DNA from: Synechococcus elongatus PCC 11801
GTDB taxonomy: Bacteria > Cyanobacteriota > Cyanobacteriia > Synechococcales > Synechococcaceae
Length of the DNA: 64,000 bases
Reading direction: 5' to 3'
Assembly: GCF_003846445.2 (NCBI RefSeq)
Contig: NZ_CP030139.2
Location: forward strand, 2,273,223 to 2,337,222
Made by a program: the position numbers and the translations under genes. Below the pieces are notes generated by a model that ran no database searches, had not been told where the DNA came from, and saw only the letters and a program-made list of their open reading frames with translations. Shown one piece after another: positions 50,877 through 60,690 of this stretch (position 1 is its first letter; every line of letters begins with the position of its first letter).

Positions 50877-51188
50877 CGCTTTGCCCTCTAACGTTTTCTG
50901 GCTACAGGTTGGGATCCTATCACGGGCATTTTGCTGTCCCCGACTGGCCTTTTACCTCTGTGTCAAAGCTGAAACAGACGTTAACAGAACGAGAGATTTT
51001 CCCTTGGTGACTCTATGGCGATCCCAGAGAATCGCCGCGATCGCAATGCTCAGTGGCGTCCGTCCCCTCCAGGGTCACAGTCGCACTTGAGCTGGCTAAT
51101 CCCTTGGGGTCCGTCGGGGTCAGCGATAGACTAGAGGCCAGCGATCGATTGCCCTGTTTGGTGATTCGCTGTTGTCTTCTGAAAACCT
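50877..51188. other. gene-free divergent region between chlP and the yvcK-type gene
   Basis: No coding frame is convincing in these 312 bases. A minus-strand TTGACA at 50961-50966 and a plus-strand TAGACT near 51131 could belong to the chlP and yvcK promoters respectively. No inverted repeat of note was seen. Confidence 0.5.
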
Positions 51189-52598
51189 GTGACTCGTCAA
51201 CGATCCGCACTCCGGCCTTCTGATCGGCGTCTCAATTCCCGACAACTGCGGCGCAATTCTGTGCAGTTGGGGCGAGCACTGTCTGCGCGATCGCAGCATC
51301 GAGTGGGGCAATGGTTTAAGTGGTTGCGCCCAGGACTGCTGATCAAACGCTGGATGTTGCTGAGCATTTTGGGCTTTTTTGCTGCCCTTCTCGGCGCGGC
51401 AATTTGGGCTGACCTAACGCCGGTCTACTTCTTGCTGACAACGGTGCAACGCGGCCTCGGCTTTGTGACCCAATTGTTGCCCAACTATTGGAGTGGGCCT
51501 CTGCTGCTAGGCATTGGCCTGCTGCTGCTCTACCTGGGTCAGTCGCGAACCGTTGGCTCAATTACTGAAGCACTGCGGCCAGAGCAAGAAGAAGAGCTGG
51601 TGGATGTGCTGCTCTCACACCGACGACTCAGCCGTGGTCCTCGGATCGTCGCGATCGGTGGAGGTACCGGTCTCTCAACACTGCTCCGTGGTTTAAAGCA
51701 GTACAGCACCAATCTGACGGCGATCGTGACGGTTGCTGATGATGGCGGCTCCTCGGGACGCCTGCGCCGAGAGATGGGGGTTCAGCCTCCTGGCGATATC
51801 CGTAATTGTCTGACGGCACTAGCCAATGAAGAAAAACTGCTGACGGAACTGTTTCGCTATCGCTTTGCCAGTGGCGATGGTTTAGTCGGCCATAGCTTCG
51901 GTAACCTCTTTCTGACGGCGATGACTGCTGTCACTGGGGGCGACTTTGAGAAGGCGATCGCAGCGAGTTCCAAGGTGCTCGCGGTGCAGGGGCAAGTTTT
52001 GCCGGCTACTCTCTCAGATATGCGCCTCTGGGCAGAATTGGAGGACGGTCGCCGCATTGAAGGCGAGTCGCAGATTACTGAAGCGGGTGGGCGCATCGTT
52101 CGTCTGGGCGTCACCCCTGCGGATCTCCCGGCTCTACCTCGCGCTCTGGAGGCGATCGCGGCAGCGGACTACATCATCATTGGCCCTGGGAGCTTGTTTA
52201 CCAGCATCATTCCCAACTTGCTGGTTCCGGCGATTGCCAAAGCCCTCGCGGAGAGTTCTGCTTACCGAGTCTATGTCTGCAACATCATGACCCAGCCCGG
52301 TGAGACCTTGGGCTACACCGTGGCTGACCATATTCGCGCGATCGATTCCGTCTATCCAGAGCCGCTGTTTGATGCGGTCTTGGTTCAGCGCCAGCCTCCT
52401 TCCGAGGCGGCAGTGCAGCGCTATGCGCAGCAGAACTCCCAGCCTGTGCAGATCGATCGCGATGCTGTGCTGCAACTTGGACGGCAAATGATCCTGGCTA
52501 ACGTCATGGAAGAGGATCCGCAAACACACTGTGTGCGTCATCAACCAACGCGCTTGGCGGCTGCTCTGATGCGTTGGTATCGCCATGCCGCGAAGTAA
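51189..52598 (+). CDS. YvcK/CofD-like gluconeogenesis factor with N-terminal membrane anchor
   Basis: A 469-residue protein with two parts. Residues 1-125 hold a basic start and two hydrophobic helices (about 55-75 and 95-112). Residues 145-460 form the CofD-like domain: [70 protein letters not shown], and [26 protein letters not shown]. YvcK proteins bind UDP-sugars and are needed for growth on gluconeogenic substrates and for cell shape in Bacillus; the membrane anchor is typical of cyanobacterial forms. The start is GTG. It is the first of two co-directional genes (tsaE is 74 bases downstream). Confidence 0.9.
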   Translation: MTRQRSALRPSDRRLNSRQLRRNSVQLGRALSARSQHRVGQWFKWLRPGLLIKRWMLLSILGFFAALLGAAIWADLTPVYFLLTTVQRGLGFVTQLLPNYWSGPLLLGIGLLLLYLGQSRTVGSITEALRPEQEEELVDVLLSHRRLSRGPRIVAIGGGTGLSTLLRGLKQYSTNLTAIVTVADDGGSSGRLRREMGVQPPGDIRNCLTALANEEKLLTELFRYRFASGDGLVGHSFGNLFLTAMTAVTGGDFEKAIAASSKVLAVQGQVLPATLSDMRLWAELEDGRRIEGESQITEAGGRIVRLGVTPADLPALPRALEAIAAADYIIIGPGSLFTSIIPNLLVPAIAKALAESSAYRVYVCNIMTQPGETLGYTVADHIRAIDSVYPEPLFDAVLVQRQPPSEAAVQRYAQQNSQPVQIDRDAVLQLGRQMILANVMEEDPQTHCVRHQPTRLAAALMRWYRHAAK

Positions 52599-52672
52599 CC
52601 TTTGTCTGACAGGGCTCTTACAGGGGATGTCTTAATTGCTCTGAGCTTCGATCTTTTCCAGTCTCTAAGCCA

Positions 52673-53179
52673 ATGCGATTTTTCTTGCCGGATGCCACTG
52701 CTACGACTGAGTTTGGAGTCCTGTTAGGACGGAAGCTTTTGGCCAGCAGCACGCTCCTGCTGGAGGGCGACTTGGGGAGCGGTAAAACAACGCTGACCCA
52801 GGGAATTGCCCAAGGTCTAGGCATTGTGGATGCGGTGGTCAGTCCTACCTTTACGCTGGTCTGCGAGTATTCTGAGGGCCGTTTACCTCTCTATCACTTC
52901 GATCTCTATCGATTAACGACTGCGGATGTGGCGCGCCTGCTGCCCGAACTCTACTGGGAGGGGGTGGAGTTTGAGCCAGGCCTGGTGGTGATCGAGTGGC
53001 CCGATCGCCTGCCCTATCGTCCGGCTGCCTACTGGGACTTACAACTGACCCCAATGCAGGATCCCGAAGGACGCCAGCTGGTACTGACCCCAGTCGGTCA
53101 AGATGCTGAGACGGTGACGGAATTGCAAACGCAACTAGCGGCCCAGTTCACAGTAATGCCTGAAGCTGCCGAATCGTGA
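52673..53179 (+). CDS. tsaE: tRNA threonylcarbamoyladenosine biosynthesis ATPase TsaE
   Basis: P-loop ATPase that works with TsaB and TsaD to place t6A at position 37 of ANN-decoding tRNAs. The 168-residue protein shows the Walker A loop GDLGSGKTTLTQGIAQGLG (residues 32-50), VVSPTFTLVCEYSEGRLPLYHFDLYRL and VVIEWPDRLPY. The length is typical. Its last 32 bases overlap the end of the convergent glycosyltransferase gene. Confidence 0.95.
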   Translation: MRFFLPDATATTEFGVLLGRKLLASSTLLLEGDLGSGKTTLTQGIAQGLGIVDAVVSPTFTLVCEYSEGRLPLYHFDLYRLTTADVARLLPELYWEGVEFEPGLVVIEWPDRLPYRPAAYWDLQLTPMQDPEGRQLVLTPVGQDAETVTELQTQLAAQFTVMPEAAES

Positions 53180-54272
53180 TTTGGCTGGTGCGTTCCCACG
53201 AGAACTGCTGCGATCGCGCTAGGGCCGCAGTACTCAAACGCTGTTGTAGCCCAGGCTCCTGAGCGACAGCCTGCATGGCTGCAGCGATCGCTGCGGGTTG
53301 GGACGGATCAAAGTACAGCCCAGCATCGCCGACTACTTCTGGTAAAGAGGCGCGATCGGAGACAAGTACCGGCGTTCCGCAGGACATCGCTTCCAAAACC
53401 GTCAATCCAAAGCCTTCCCAGAGGCTGGGATGCACGAGGGCGATCGCTTGGTTGAGGATGATGGGCAGCTGCTCGCGAGGCACATAGTTTTTGAACTTCA
53501 CGACTGCTGTCAGCCCTTGCGCCTCGAGCTGGGCTTGAATCACGGGCAGAAAGCGACGGTCCACAGGCCCAACAATCCAGAGCTCACAATCCAATTGCTG
53601 TTGCACCATCGCAAATGCCTCAATCAGACGCTGCAGATTCTTGTAGGGATTGAGGCGACCAACATAGACAAAATAGTTACGGCGATTGAGCCGAAGAGGT
53701 CGAAACTGCTGGCGATCGCAGGCTAAAGGCGTGATGGTCACGTGCTGGTCTGGAACGCGAAAGAAGGTTTGTAAATCCTGAGCCGTAGCGTGGGAGTTAC
53801 AGAAAATATGGGTTGCTTCGTTGAGTAGTGCTGGCAAATAGTGACGGAAATAAAGTGAGGAAAAAGAATGGTTGGGAAACCGTAACGGAATAACGTCATG
53901 GACCATGATGACTTTACGAATAGATCGCCCGAGCGGCGCTTCAGGGATCGGCGAAAAGAGCAGTCGGCTGCCCAGGTTCCGATAGATTTTCCCTAACTGG
54001 GTCTGGGTCCAAATCAACCGTCGTAGGTGTCCCTGCAGTCCTTGGATTGCGGTCATGTTATCGGGGATCCGCAGGGTTGTTGCGCCATCCAAACCGTAGG
54101 GAGCCAGCAACACTGGGTGGAGCGTCCGCGCTAAGTGAGGAACGAGTTGCAGCCCATAGTGACTCAAGCCTGTAGCCTCTCGATTGAGATAGGCCAGGTT
54201 GATCAGCAACTCCGTCGAGGCTGGAATGAGACCTCCGATCGACACCGCTGTTGTGGGGTGGGAAGTTGGCAT
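53148..54272 (-). CDS. glycosyltransferase family 4 (GT-B)
   Basis: A 374-residue glycosyltransferase with the two-domain GT-B fold. The N-terminal half includes NREATGLSHYGLQLVPHLAR, and IVHDVIPLRFPNH-type MVHDVIPLRFP. The C-terminal half carries NYFVYVGRLNPYKNLQRLIEAFA and the nucleotide-sugar signature VHPSLWEGFGLTVLEAMSCGTPVLVSDRASLPEVVGDAGLYFDP. It probably adds a hexose or mannose to an exopolysaccharide or glycolipid; donor and acceptor are unknown. It is isolated from other glycan genes and its tail overlaps tsaE by 32 bases. Confidence 0.92.
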   Translation of the reverse strand: MPTSHPTTAVSIGGLIPASTELLINLAYLNREATGLSHYGLQLVPHLARTLHPVLLAPYGLDGATTLRIPDNMTAIQGLQGHLRRLIWTQTQLGKIYRNLGSRLLFSPIPEAPLGRSIRKVIMVHDVIPLRFPNHSFSSLYFRHYLPALLNEATHIFCNSHATAQDLQTFFRVPDQHVTITPLACDRQQFRPLRLNRRNYFVYVGRLNPYKNLQRLIEAFAMVQQQLDCELWIVGPVDRRFLPVIQAQLEAQGLTAVVKFKNYVPREQLPIILNQAIALVHPSLWEGFGLTVLEAMSCGTPVLVSDRASLPEVVGDAGLYFDPSQPAAIAAAMQAVAQEPGLQQRLSTAALARSQQFSWERTSQITIRQLQALL

Positions 54273-54367
54273 GTCACCCGCCGGAGCGCAAGAGAATTTC
54301 GACCCACCTTAGCCGATGCTGGGATCAGGGATGGCACAATGAGCCGAAATAAGAGCAGCTTGTTGGC

Positions 54368-54565
54368 ATGCGATCTTCTACCCAGTGGTTGGGAACATTA
54401 GCGACCCTTGGCTTCCTGTTGGGGGCCATCAGCGGGGGCGTTGTTCTGCCGACTGCTGCTTTCGAACTGCCGCAGCCACCGATCGCGCAGTCTTGGCCCC
54501 TCAAGTCTGCGATCGCGGCGGCGGGACTTACCGTGATTGGCCTGCAGGTCGCGGCACGGCGCTAG
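54368..54565 (+). CDS. 65-aa small membrane protein (candidate)
   Basis: A short frame giving 65 residues: a polar start (MRSSTQW), a hydrophobic helix (LGTLATLGFLLGAISGGVVLPTAAF), a Pro-rich linker and a second helix (SAIAAAGLTVIGLQVAA) before a basic end (RR). It is isolated in the 320-base gap between the glycosyltransferase and chrA genes and is plausible as a two-span protein. There is no family recognition and no strong ribosome site, so it could be non-coding. Confidence 0.45.
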   Translation: MRSSTQWLGTLATLGFLLGAISGGVVLPTAAFELPQPPIAQSWPLKSAIAAAGLTVIGLQVAARR

Positions 54566-54592
54566 TCAGCCATTAGGACTGGCGATCGCCGT

Positions 54593-55744
54593 CTAGAGCA
54601 GTGGCCCGATTGCAAACCCTAGCCCAATTCCCACCAGCACTACCTGCCAAGTGGGTCGTTTCCAGCGCACGAGAGCTACAAGATTACCGGCAAAGAGCAA
54701 CAGGCTGAACAGCAGAATCGACAGCTGATCGCTCTGTAGAGAAGGACGGGCTAAAGGCCAAAGGGTCGCAGCGATCGCACCGAGTACGGCGGGACTGACC
54801 CCGCGCAGAAATTGCTGAATGCCTTGGTTTTGCCGCAATCGCTGTAAAAGTGGTGCGGCCAACAGAATAAACAGAAAGGAAGGCAGAAAGATCCCGAAGG
54901 TAGCCGTTGCTGCCCCGCTCAAACCTGCGACTGCAAAGCCAATGAAAGCCGCAGTTAAGACAACAGGCCCCGGGCTAAGTTGGCCGATCGCGACGCCATC
55001 GACAAATTGCTGGGCTGTCAGCCATTGCCATTGCTGCACAACTTGTTGCTGGAGCAGGGGAATAATCACCAAGCCACCCCCAAAAACGAAGGTGCCTGTT
55101 TCCAAGAAGAAGCGAAACAGCGGACCACTTCGTTCTGGCCATTGGGACCAGCCCCAGAAGTCAGTGGGGCCGATCGCAGCCGGTAAGAGGGGAAGCCAAG
55201 CAGCCTGCGATCGTTTCGCCCACAGCCAACTGATGGCTCCGGCCAAGACTAGGACGAGGAATACAGGGATGGCCTCACTCAGCGTCAGGATCAGTGCTGC
55301 GATCGCCAGACCCCAGTGCAGCGGCTCTTTTAGCACCCGTTGGCTGAGACGGAGACAGAATGCGGTAATAATCGCAGTGATTGCTGGTGCGGCACCCAGA
55401 AACAGATCTTGGACAGTAGGAACCGTTTGAAAGCGAAAGTAGGCCCAAGCCAAGGCCACCACGATCGCAAAGGCTGGTGCAATAAAGCAAACGCCGCTGA
55501 CCACACCTCCCAGCCATCCCGCTCGGCGATAGCCGATGTAAATGCCCATCTGGGTCGATGCAGGTCCCGGCAGCATCTCACAGAGCGCCACCCCTTCGCT
55601 AAATTCTTCGGGCGTTAGCCACTGCCGATGTTGAACGACCGCCTCTTCCATCATCGCGAGGTGAGCTTGGGGACCCCCAAAACCCACGGTTCCCAGAGTA
55701 AGGAAGAGAGCAGCAAGTTCTAGCAGGGGTGAGCGATCGGCCAT
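54593..55744 (-). CDS. chrA: chromate transporter (CHR family)
   Basis: Membrane transporter of 383 residues with about ten or more helices in two homologous halves, as in long-form ChrA. The first half has FLTLGTVGFGGPQAHLAMMEEAVVQHRQWL and EGVALCEMLPGPASTQMGIYIGYRRAGW. The second half has FFLETGTFVFGGGLVIIPLLQQQVVQQWQWLTAQQFVDGVAIGQLSPGPVVLTAAFIGFAVAG. The duplicated GFGGP/FGGG and PGP motifs are the family signature. It exports chromate in known cases; in cyanobacteria it may transport another oxyanion. Monocistronic by spacing. Confidence 0.93.
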   Translation of the reverse strand: MADRSPLLELAALFLTLGTVGFGGPQAHLAMMEEAVVQHRQWLTPEEFSEGVALCEMLPGPASTQMGIYIGYRRAGWLGGVVSGVCFIAPAFAIVVALAWAYFRFQTVPTVQDLFLGAAPAITAIITAFCLRLSQRVLKEPLHWGLAIAALILTLSEAIPVFLVLVLAGAISWLWAKRSQAAWLPLLPAAIGPTDFWGWSQWPERSGPLFRFFLETGTFVFGGGLVIIPLLQQQVVQQWQWLTAQQFVDGVAIGQLSPGPVVLTAAFIGFAVAGLSGAATATFGIFLPSFLFILLAAPLLQRLRQNQGIQQFLRGVSPAVLGAIAATLWPLARPSLQSDQLSILLFSLLLFAGNLVALVRWKRPTWQVVLVGIGLGFAIGPLL

Positions 55745-55831
55745 GACAGTCCAGCAGGGGGCGCTGTTGGAGGCTAAACCGATCGCGATCGCGCTGTCTG
55801 TCCCCTAGCCAACGTCGTCATGGGACGGGCG

Positions 55832-57415
55832 TTAGGGTGCCTGTTGAGTCAACAACACCTGCAGCTCAGGCGTAGCGATCGTGGTCGTTCCCGTAGTAGG
55901 CAAGAGGCTGGCGGGTTGGCCCCGCAGGGTTTGATCAAGGAAGGCTAAAGTCAACCCCTGGAAGAGACGATTACCAGCGGCTTGGCTAGGGCCAATTAGC
56001 TCCGGCGGCAAGTTAATCTGAAACCCCTGCGGTTGCTGGGAGTTGGGTGGTAGCACCGTGAAATGGGTGCCATTGACGGCTAAGGCCAGCCACTTTTGAC
56101 GACTCCCCAGCTGTTGGAATGCAGCCACGGCCTCGGGCTTCAGTGGAGTGACCACATCACGGCTTCCGCCCCAAATTAACGTCGGGACTGTCACCTGTGC
56201 CAGACTGGCTGGCCCAAACACATCACTGGATAGGCCATCGGCTGCGACCGCTGCCACAATTCGCGGATCGCTCAGGCTATAGCTGGGTTGCGGCAGGTTG
56301 ATGGCAATGCATTGGAGCAGTGTCGAGAGATTGTTGCGGAAGCGATCGAGCGGCTCACATTGTTGCCGAGCATTGACAGGGCTCAGGGGGGCACCTGCAA
56401 CAGCGATTGCGCCATAGCCTCCGTAGGAATGACCGATCACCGCTGCTTTCTGGGTTTGAACCCGTGCTGCGATCGTCCGTGTTGCAGCCAGCTGATCGAG
56501 CACAAACCGAATATCCGTGGGAATGTCCAGCAGGGCTTGCGGGCCAGGTGGGCTACTGATGCCAACCAAGATGTTCTCAAATGACTGGGCACTGGTGGTC
56601 ACATGCTCGGGAACAGCGACTGCGTAGCCATGGGAGGCCAGATGACGAGCTAGGTAGGCAAAGGTCTGACGACTTTCCCCCAGCCCATGGGAAATGACCA
56701 CGAGGGGTAGATTCTGAGTCGTTCCGCTGGGCAGGTAGACATCGGTGGGGACGGGCCGATTGCGCTGAGGATCCTGCCAGTTCAAGGTCTGCACCTGAAC
56801 TGCATTAGGGCCAGGCGACTGATAGCGCTGTTGCAGGTTGGCATCTGCTGGCTGACTACGTTGCTGAATGCGGTTTACGATCGCTTCAGTCGCCAGCAGC
56901 TGGTCATTGAGCTGCTGAAGGTAGGTCAGAAATACATTGAGGTCGAACAGCAGCGTCTCGGCTGGGAAGGACTGAATCGCGCTGAGGAACGAGAGTCCCT
57001 GGGGTGACTGTGCTGCTGTGATGATCGCCGTGGCGATCGCTGGATCTGTTAGGGAAACTGCTGGCTCAGCCCGAATTACGTTCGAGAGCCGGGTCAGGAA
57101 GATGCTGAAGGTATCGCCCCGATTGACGATTTGCTGGATCGATTGCGGCGAGATCGGGACGGGTGATGTCAGGGCTTCGCGGATGGACTGTTGAACTTCC
57201 GGTGAAACCAAAGTTAACAGTGCCCGCAGGTCGGACCCGACAGGGCGTCCTTGGGCAAAGTTATTGAGGTCATTGACCGAGATAGTGATGTCTGTACCGG
57301 CCCAACGGACCGTAATGTTTTCGGCAGCTTGTCCAGGGATTGCCGTGAGGATAGCCGCTCCGAGCCCCATCACGGTACTGAGCAGCGGTGCGAACCAAGA
57401 CCGGGGCTTAAACAT
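55832..57415 (-). CDS. exported alpha/beta hydrolase with N-terminal DUF1400-like domain
   Basis: A 527-residue secreted hydrolase. A signal peptide (residues 8-31, ending AIPGQAA) is followed by a DUF1400-like domain (about 32-190, beginning ENITVRWAGTDITISVNDLNNFAQG). An alpha/beta-hydrolase domain follows (about 210-490), with the nucleophile Ser in AVIGHSYGGYGAIAVAG, an oxyanion region VVISHGLGESRQTFAYLARHLASHGYAVAVPEH and LALAVNGTHFTVLPP near the catalytic His. It resembles cyanobacterial lipase or PAF-acetylhydrolase-like enzymes. The start at 57415 has AAGGA upstream; the frame to 57475 was rejected. Substrate unknown, possibly lipids or polyesters. Confidence 0.88.
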   Translation of the reverse strand: MFKPRSWFAPLLSTVMGLGAAILTAIPGQAAENITVRWAGTDITISVNDLNNFAQGRPVGSDLRALLTLVSPEVQQSIREALTSPVPISPQSIQQIVNRGDTFSIFLTRLSNVIRAEPAVSLTDPAIATAIITAAQSPQGLSFLSAIQSFPAETLLFDLNVFLTYLQQLNDQLLATEAIVNRIQQRSQPADANLQQRYQSPGPNAVQVQTLNWQDPQRNRPVPTDVYLPSGTTQNLPLVVISHGLGESRQTFAYLARHLASHGYAVAVPEHVTTSAQSFENILVGISSPPGPQALLDIPTDIRFVLDQLAATRTIAARVQTQKAAVIGHSYGGYGAIAVAGAPLSPVNARQQCEPLDRFRNNLSTLLQCIAINLPQPSYSLSDPRIVAAVAADGLSSDVFGPASLAQVTVPTLIWGGSRDVVTPLKPEAVAAFQQLGSRQKWLALAVNGTHFTVLPPNSQQPQGFQINLPPELIGPSQAAGNRLFQGLTLAFLDQTLRGQPASLLPTTGTTTIATPELQVLLTQQAP

Positions 57416-57597
57416 CGTGTAACTATCCTTGGTGGCATGGAGAAGCGGGGGCTCAGCGATCGCTAACCTGCGCAATTCAGCCTAGAGCAGCTGGTTTCCT
57501 GAACCTCTCGCTAGTTAAAAGTTAGAGTGCGCTCACTGGAATTCAAGCGATTCGCAAGAAAATCGTGACATTCTCAGCTGCAGCAATCGCCTTGCCG

Positions 57598-58755
57598 TTA
57601 GCGCTTCAGCATCAGGTAGTAGAGTGCACCGGGACCGTTGACAGCACCGGCACGGGCTTTGGCAATTGCCCCCGTGCCCCAAAAGACATCGACTCGACCA
57701 TAGCCACGAATCGCGCTGCCTGTATCTTGATCGAGGACATAGCGATAAGAAAGCCCAGCCCGATCGCCCGCCAAGGGTGCTTTGATCAGGGCCAAAGCTG
57801 CTGGGGGAAAAAGCGTCTTATCCGTGGCGATTGAGCGGCCAGGCGTCAGCGGCTGGCTGAGGCTGCCTGTTGCAGCTGCCCCTGCGGTTGGCTTGAAGAA
57901 GACAAAGCGATCGTTGCGAGGCAGGTAGTCACTGAGGCGATCGGGATTGGCAGTGAACCAATCAATTAGCTTGCCGAGGGTCAGGCTTTCGGCGCTAAAG
58001 ATTCTATCCCGCACGAGTTCTTGACCAATGCTGCGGTAGGGGTGCTGGGTCGCACCGGCGTAGCCGATCGTGAATTCACGCCCGTTGGTTAACTGCAGGC
58101 GGGCCGAGCCTTGGACATGGACGAGGAAAGCAGAGAGGCGATCGCTGAGCCAGACGAGTTCTGTACCCGCCAAGGGACTGCGAGCGCCCAATAGACCATC
58201 CTCCCCTTCGATTTGCCGCCGCGTCAGGTGGGGCTGCGGCCAGCGATCGAGGTCAACTGGCCGCCGGTAGAGGGGATAGCGATAGGTGGCGGTGCGGGTC
58301 AAGCTAGCGGGATAGACCGCTTCGTAGTAAGCCGTGAAATCAACGCGCTGGTTTTCGTCTAGGCCAGGGGATTGCCAGAGTTGAAACTCTCTGCGGATGG
58401 CGGTTTCAAACGCTGCCGCATTGCGACTGGTCTGGAGCAGTTGCCGAAAGCGCTGCAAACTACGCTGCACCCAGCGGCGATCGGGTTGGTTCGCCGGACG
58501 ATCGCGGTAGGCTTTCTCAGCTGCAGGGGTGGACAACCAAGCCAGGCTGCGGTCAATCGCAGTAATCATGGCCTGGCGATCGCGAGCCGTTTGCCAGAGC
58601 CCTGTGTCTTGACCTACCGGCCACTGCGCACTGAGACGGAGTCCTGAGTCGGTGACTGTTGCCGCGGGTGCGGGCTGTGTGACCGCCGGTTGTATCCAGC
58701 GATCGCCGCCGAGGACACCCAAGAGTATGAGCCCCAGTAGTACTTGCGATCGCAT
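57598..58755 (-). CDS. mltA: MltA-type lytic murein transglycosylase
   Basis: Exported enzyme of 385 residues that cleaves peptidoglycan glycan strands to anhydromuropeptides. A signal sequence (MRSQVLLGLILLGVLGG) precedes the MltA domain, with FTAYYEAVYPASLTRTATYRYPLYRRP (the family's YYEP-like region) and GAELVWLSDRLSAFLVHVQGSARLQL. The C-terminal 3D (three-Asp) domain reads DQDTGSAIRGYGRVDVFWGTGAIAKARAGAVNGPGALYYLML, with conserved Asp residues. It is divergent from the DUF2993-type gene, with 130 bases between starts. Confidence 0.93.
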   Translation of the reverse strand: MRSQVLLGLILLGVLGGDRWIQPAVTQPAPAATVTDSGLRLSAQWPVGQDTGLWQTARDRQAMITAIDRSLAWLSTPAAEKAYRDRPANQPDRRWVQRSLQRFRQLLQTSRNAAAFETAIRREFQLWQSPGLDENQRVDFTAYYEAVYPASLTRTATYRYPLYRRPVDLDRWPQPHLTRRQIEGEDGLLGARSPLAGTELVWLSDRLSAFLVHVQGSARLQLTNGREFTIGYAGATQHPYRSIGQELVRDRIFSAESLTLGKLIDWFTANPDRLSDYLPRNDRFVFFKPTAGAAATGSLSQPLTPGRSIATDKTLFPPAALALIKAPLAGDRAGLSYRYVLDQDTGSAIRGYGRVDVFWGTGAIAKARAGAVNGPGALYYLMLKR

Positions 58756-58885
58756 GTCTCGACCTTCGCGTCAGAAATCGCCGTTAGTCTAGCAAGCAGG
58801 TTGCCTGGGTTTGAGTCGATCGCCCATTGCCTGCTTCGACCGCTTCGCGAGACAGTGGACAGCGGATCACAGGTCAATCACTGCC

Positions 58886-59566
58886 ATGGGTACAGCACCG
58901 GGAATCATTGGACGGGTTTTGGCCCCGGCGATTAAGCTCTGGCTGCATAGCCAAGCCACGATCGCACAGCTGGATCTCCAGATTGGCGGCGGCAGTCGTC
59001 AATTGCTCGGGGGAACGATTCCCGATGTCGCGATCGCAGCCCAAGGCATTGTCTACCAAGGACTCTGTCTGGAGCGGATGTCCTTACTGGGTTCCGAGAT
59101 TCGCGTCAATTTGCCCCAGATGGTGCGCGGACAGGCCTTTCAACTGCTCCAAGAAATTCGCATCCAAGCAGAAGTCCAACTGCTGGAATCCAACTTCAAT
59201 GACTCGCTGGCATCCGAACTGTGGCAGCAAGCGCTTTGGCAAATTCTGGGCGATTGTTGGCAACAGCTAGGTCTATCGCTTGAACAGCTTGCAACCCAGC
59301 TCCAGTTTCGACTTCGCCCCGATCGCCTGCATTTACAATTCGCCCCAGAAACAGAACTGTCCCTGAGCCTCGACCTCGCCGATCCGCAGACCCTGCGCCT
59401 GCATAGCCCGCAGTGGCAGTCAGCCAGCCAGCCCGCACCCGATTTGCAGTGGTTGGAGTCCTATGCGATTGCCTTGGGGGAGGATGTGGCGATCGCCAGT
59501 CTGGTGATCAGCGAAGGTCAAGTCGATCTGACCGGTGAGTTTCGGGTTCTCCCCACCGTGGCCTAG
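58886..59566 (+). CDS. DUF2993 (LmeA-like) protein
   Basis: A 226-residue protein with the DUF2993 layout. A LHSQATIAQLDLQIGGGSRQLLGGTIPDVAIAAQGIVYQGLCLERMSLLGSEIRVNLPQM stretch opens it, with repeated beta strands later. The family includes mycobacterial LmeA, a periplasmic protein needed for lipomannan elongation, and lipid-binding TULIP-like proteins. There is no clear signal peptide, since the first 20 residues are only mildly hydrophobic (IIGRVLAPAIKLWL). The ATG at 58886 was chosen over the frame opening at 58811. Its stop overlaps the convergent cdsA stop by four bases. Confidence 0.83.
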   Translation: MGTAPGIIGRVLAPAIKLWLHSQATIAQLDLQIGGGSRQLLGGTIPDVAIAAQGIVYQGLCLERMSLLGSEIRVNLPQMVRGQAFQLLQEIRIQAEVQLLESNFNDSLASELWQQALWQILGDCWQQLGLSLEQLATQLQFRLRPDRLHLQFAPETELSLSLDLADPQTLRLHSPQWQSASQPAPDLQWLESYAIALGEDVAIASLVISEGQVDLTGEFRVLPTVA

Positions 59567-60429
59567 CGCAACAGCGGCAAGAGCAGCGTCACAAAGTAGT
59601 ACATCATCGGCGCGGTAAAGATGTAGCTATCGGTGCGATCGAGGATCCCGCCATGACCGGGAATGATTTGACCCGAATCTTTGACACCGGCATCCCGTTT
59701 CATCATCGATTCGGTTAAGTCGCCCAGCAGGCTGCAGCCACCGATGATCAGGCCCAGTCCCAAGCCCGTCAGCAAGGGGTAGGGCCAAGCCAACGAGAAA
59801 GCGCCGATCGTGGCGACAGTCATGCTGCCAAGCAAACCAGAGATGGCTCCCTCCACAGTTTTCTTGGGGCTCACCTGCGTCAGCTTGGTGCGTCCCCACC
59901 AACGCCCCATGAAATAGGCACCGATATCAGCTGCCCAAATGCAGAGGAACGCCAAGAGGAGCAGCGCCAACCCCGGTGGCAATTGGTTGAACGGTAGCCA
60001 GCGATCGGGCCAGAAGCCCCCGAGCGGCAGGTTACTGCTGGCAGCCGCTCCGAGCGATCGCAGTCGCACCCAGTAGCTGGGCAAATAGCCGGTGTAGAAC
60101 AAACCCAGAATCGAAGCGGCAATATCGGCAATGCTGGAGGGTTTGGGCTTAAATTGCAGCCAAGCACAGATCAGAATGGCCGTTACCGGTAGGATCGCGT
60201 CGGTGAGTGCAGGATTCAGATTAGCGACAATCAGCAGCAGCTGGCTGACAACCAAGGTTGTACGTGCCGCTGGCATCATGCCCTTCAGGCGAACCAGCTG
60301 AAAATATTCTTCGAGGCCAAGGTAGACCATGATCCCGAGGCCACAGGTGAAATACCAGCCGCCCAAGGTCAGCAATCCCAGAGCGATCGCGATCGCCACC
60401 GTGCCACTGAGAATGCGGGTCCAAGGCAT
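59563..60429 (-). CDS. cdsA: phosphatidate cytidylyltransferase
   Basis: CDP-diacylglycerol synthase, making the precursor of phosphatidylglycerol, an essential thylakoid lipid. The 288-residue membrane protein has about eight helices. The CTP transferase signature near the C-terminus reads SLLGDLTESMMKRDAGVKDSGQIIPGHGGILDRTDS, preceded by WAADIGAYFMGRWWGRTKLTQVSPKKTVEGA. All catalytic residues of the family are present. The 261 bases between it and the HTH-protein gene at 60691 hold no gene. Confidence 0.95.
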   Translation of the reverse strand: MPWTRILSGTVAIAIALGLLTLGGWYFTCGLGIMVYLGLEEYFQLVRLKGMMPAARTTLVVSQLLLIVANLNPALTDAILPVTAILICAWLQFKPKPSSIADIAASILGLFYTGYLPSYWVRLRSLGAAASSNLPLGGFWPDRWLPFNQLPPGLALLLLAFLCIWAADIGAYFMGRWWGRTKLTQVSPKKTVEGAISGLLGSMTVATIGAFSLAWPYPLLTGLGLGLIIGGCSLLGDLTESMMKRDAGVKDSGQIIPGHGGILDRTDSYIFTAPMMYYFVTLLLPLLR

Positions 60430-60690
60430 GAGGAGAAATAGTCCGCCAATTGTTTACTGTGGCACAAGGACTGATGACTGTTTCAAAATTGCGGCAGAGA
60501 GATTCAGAACCAACCGGTATGTTGCTGAGACCGGATCCATCAGGCTGGGCGAGAGTCTGATCTTCTGATCTCGACCTGCACCGTTCCATTGCGAATGGAA
60601 AAGAGCGCGATCGCTCTCCTTCAATCCCACCGTGCAAGGAAAGCACCGCAGTAGAATGGGCATCTTGACCCTTTCGCGCTGCTCTGCTGC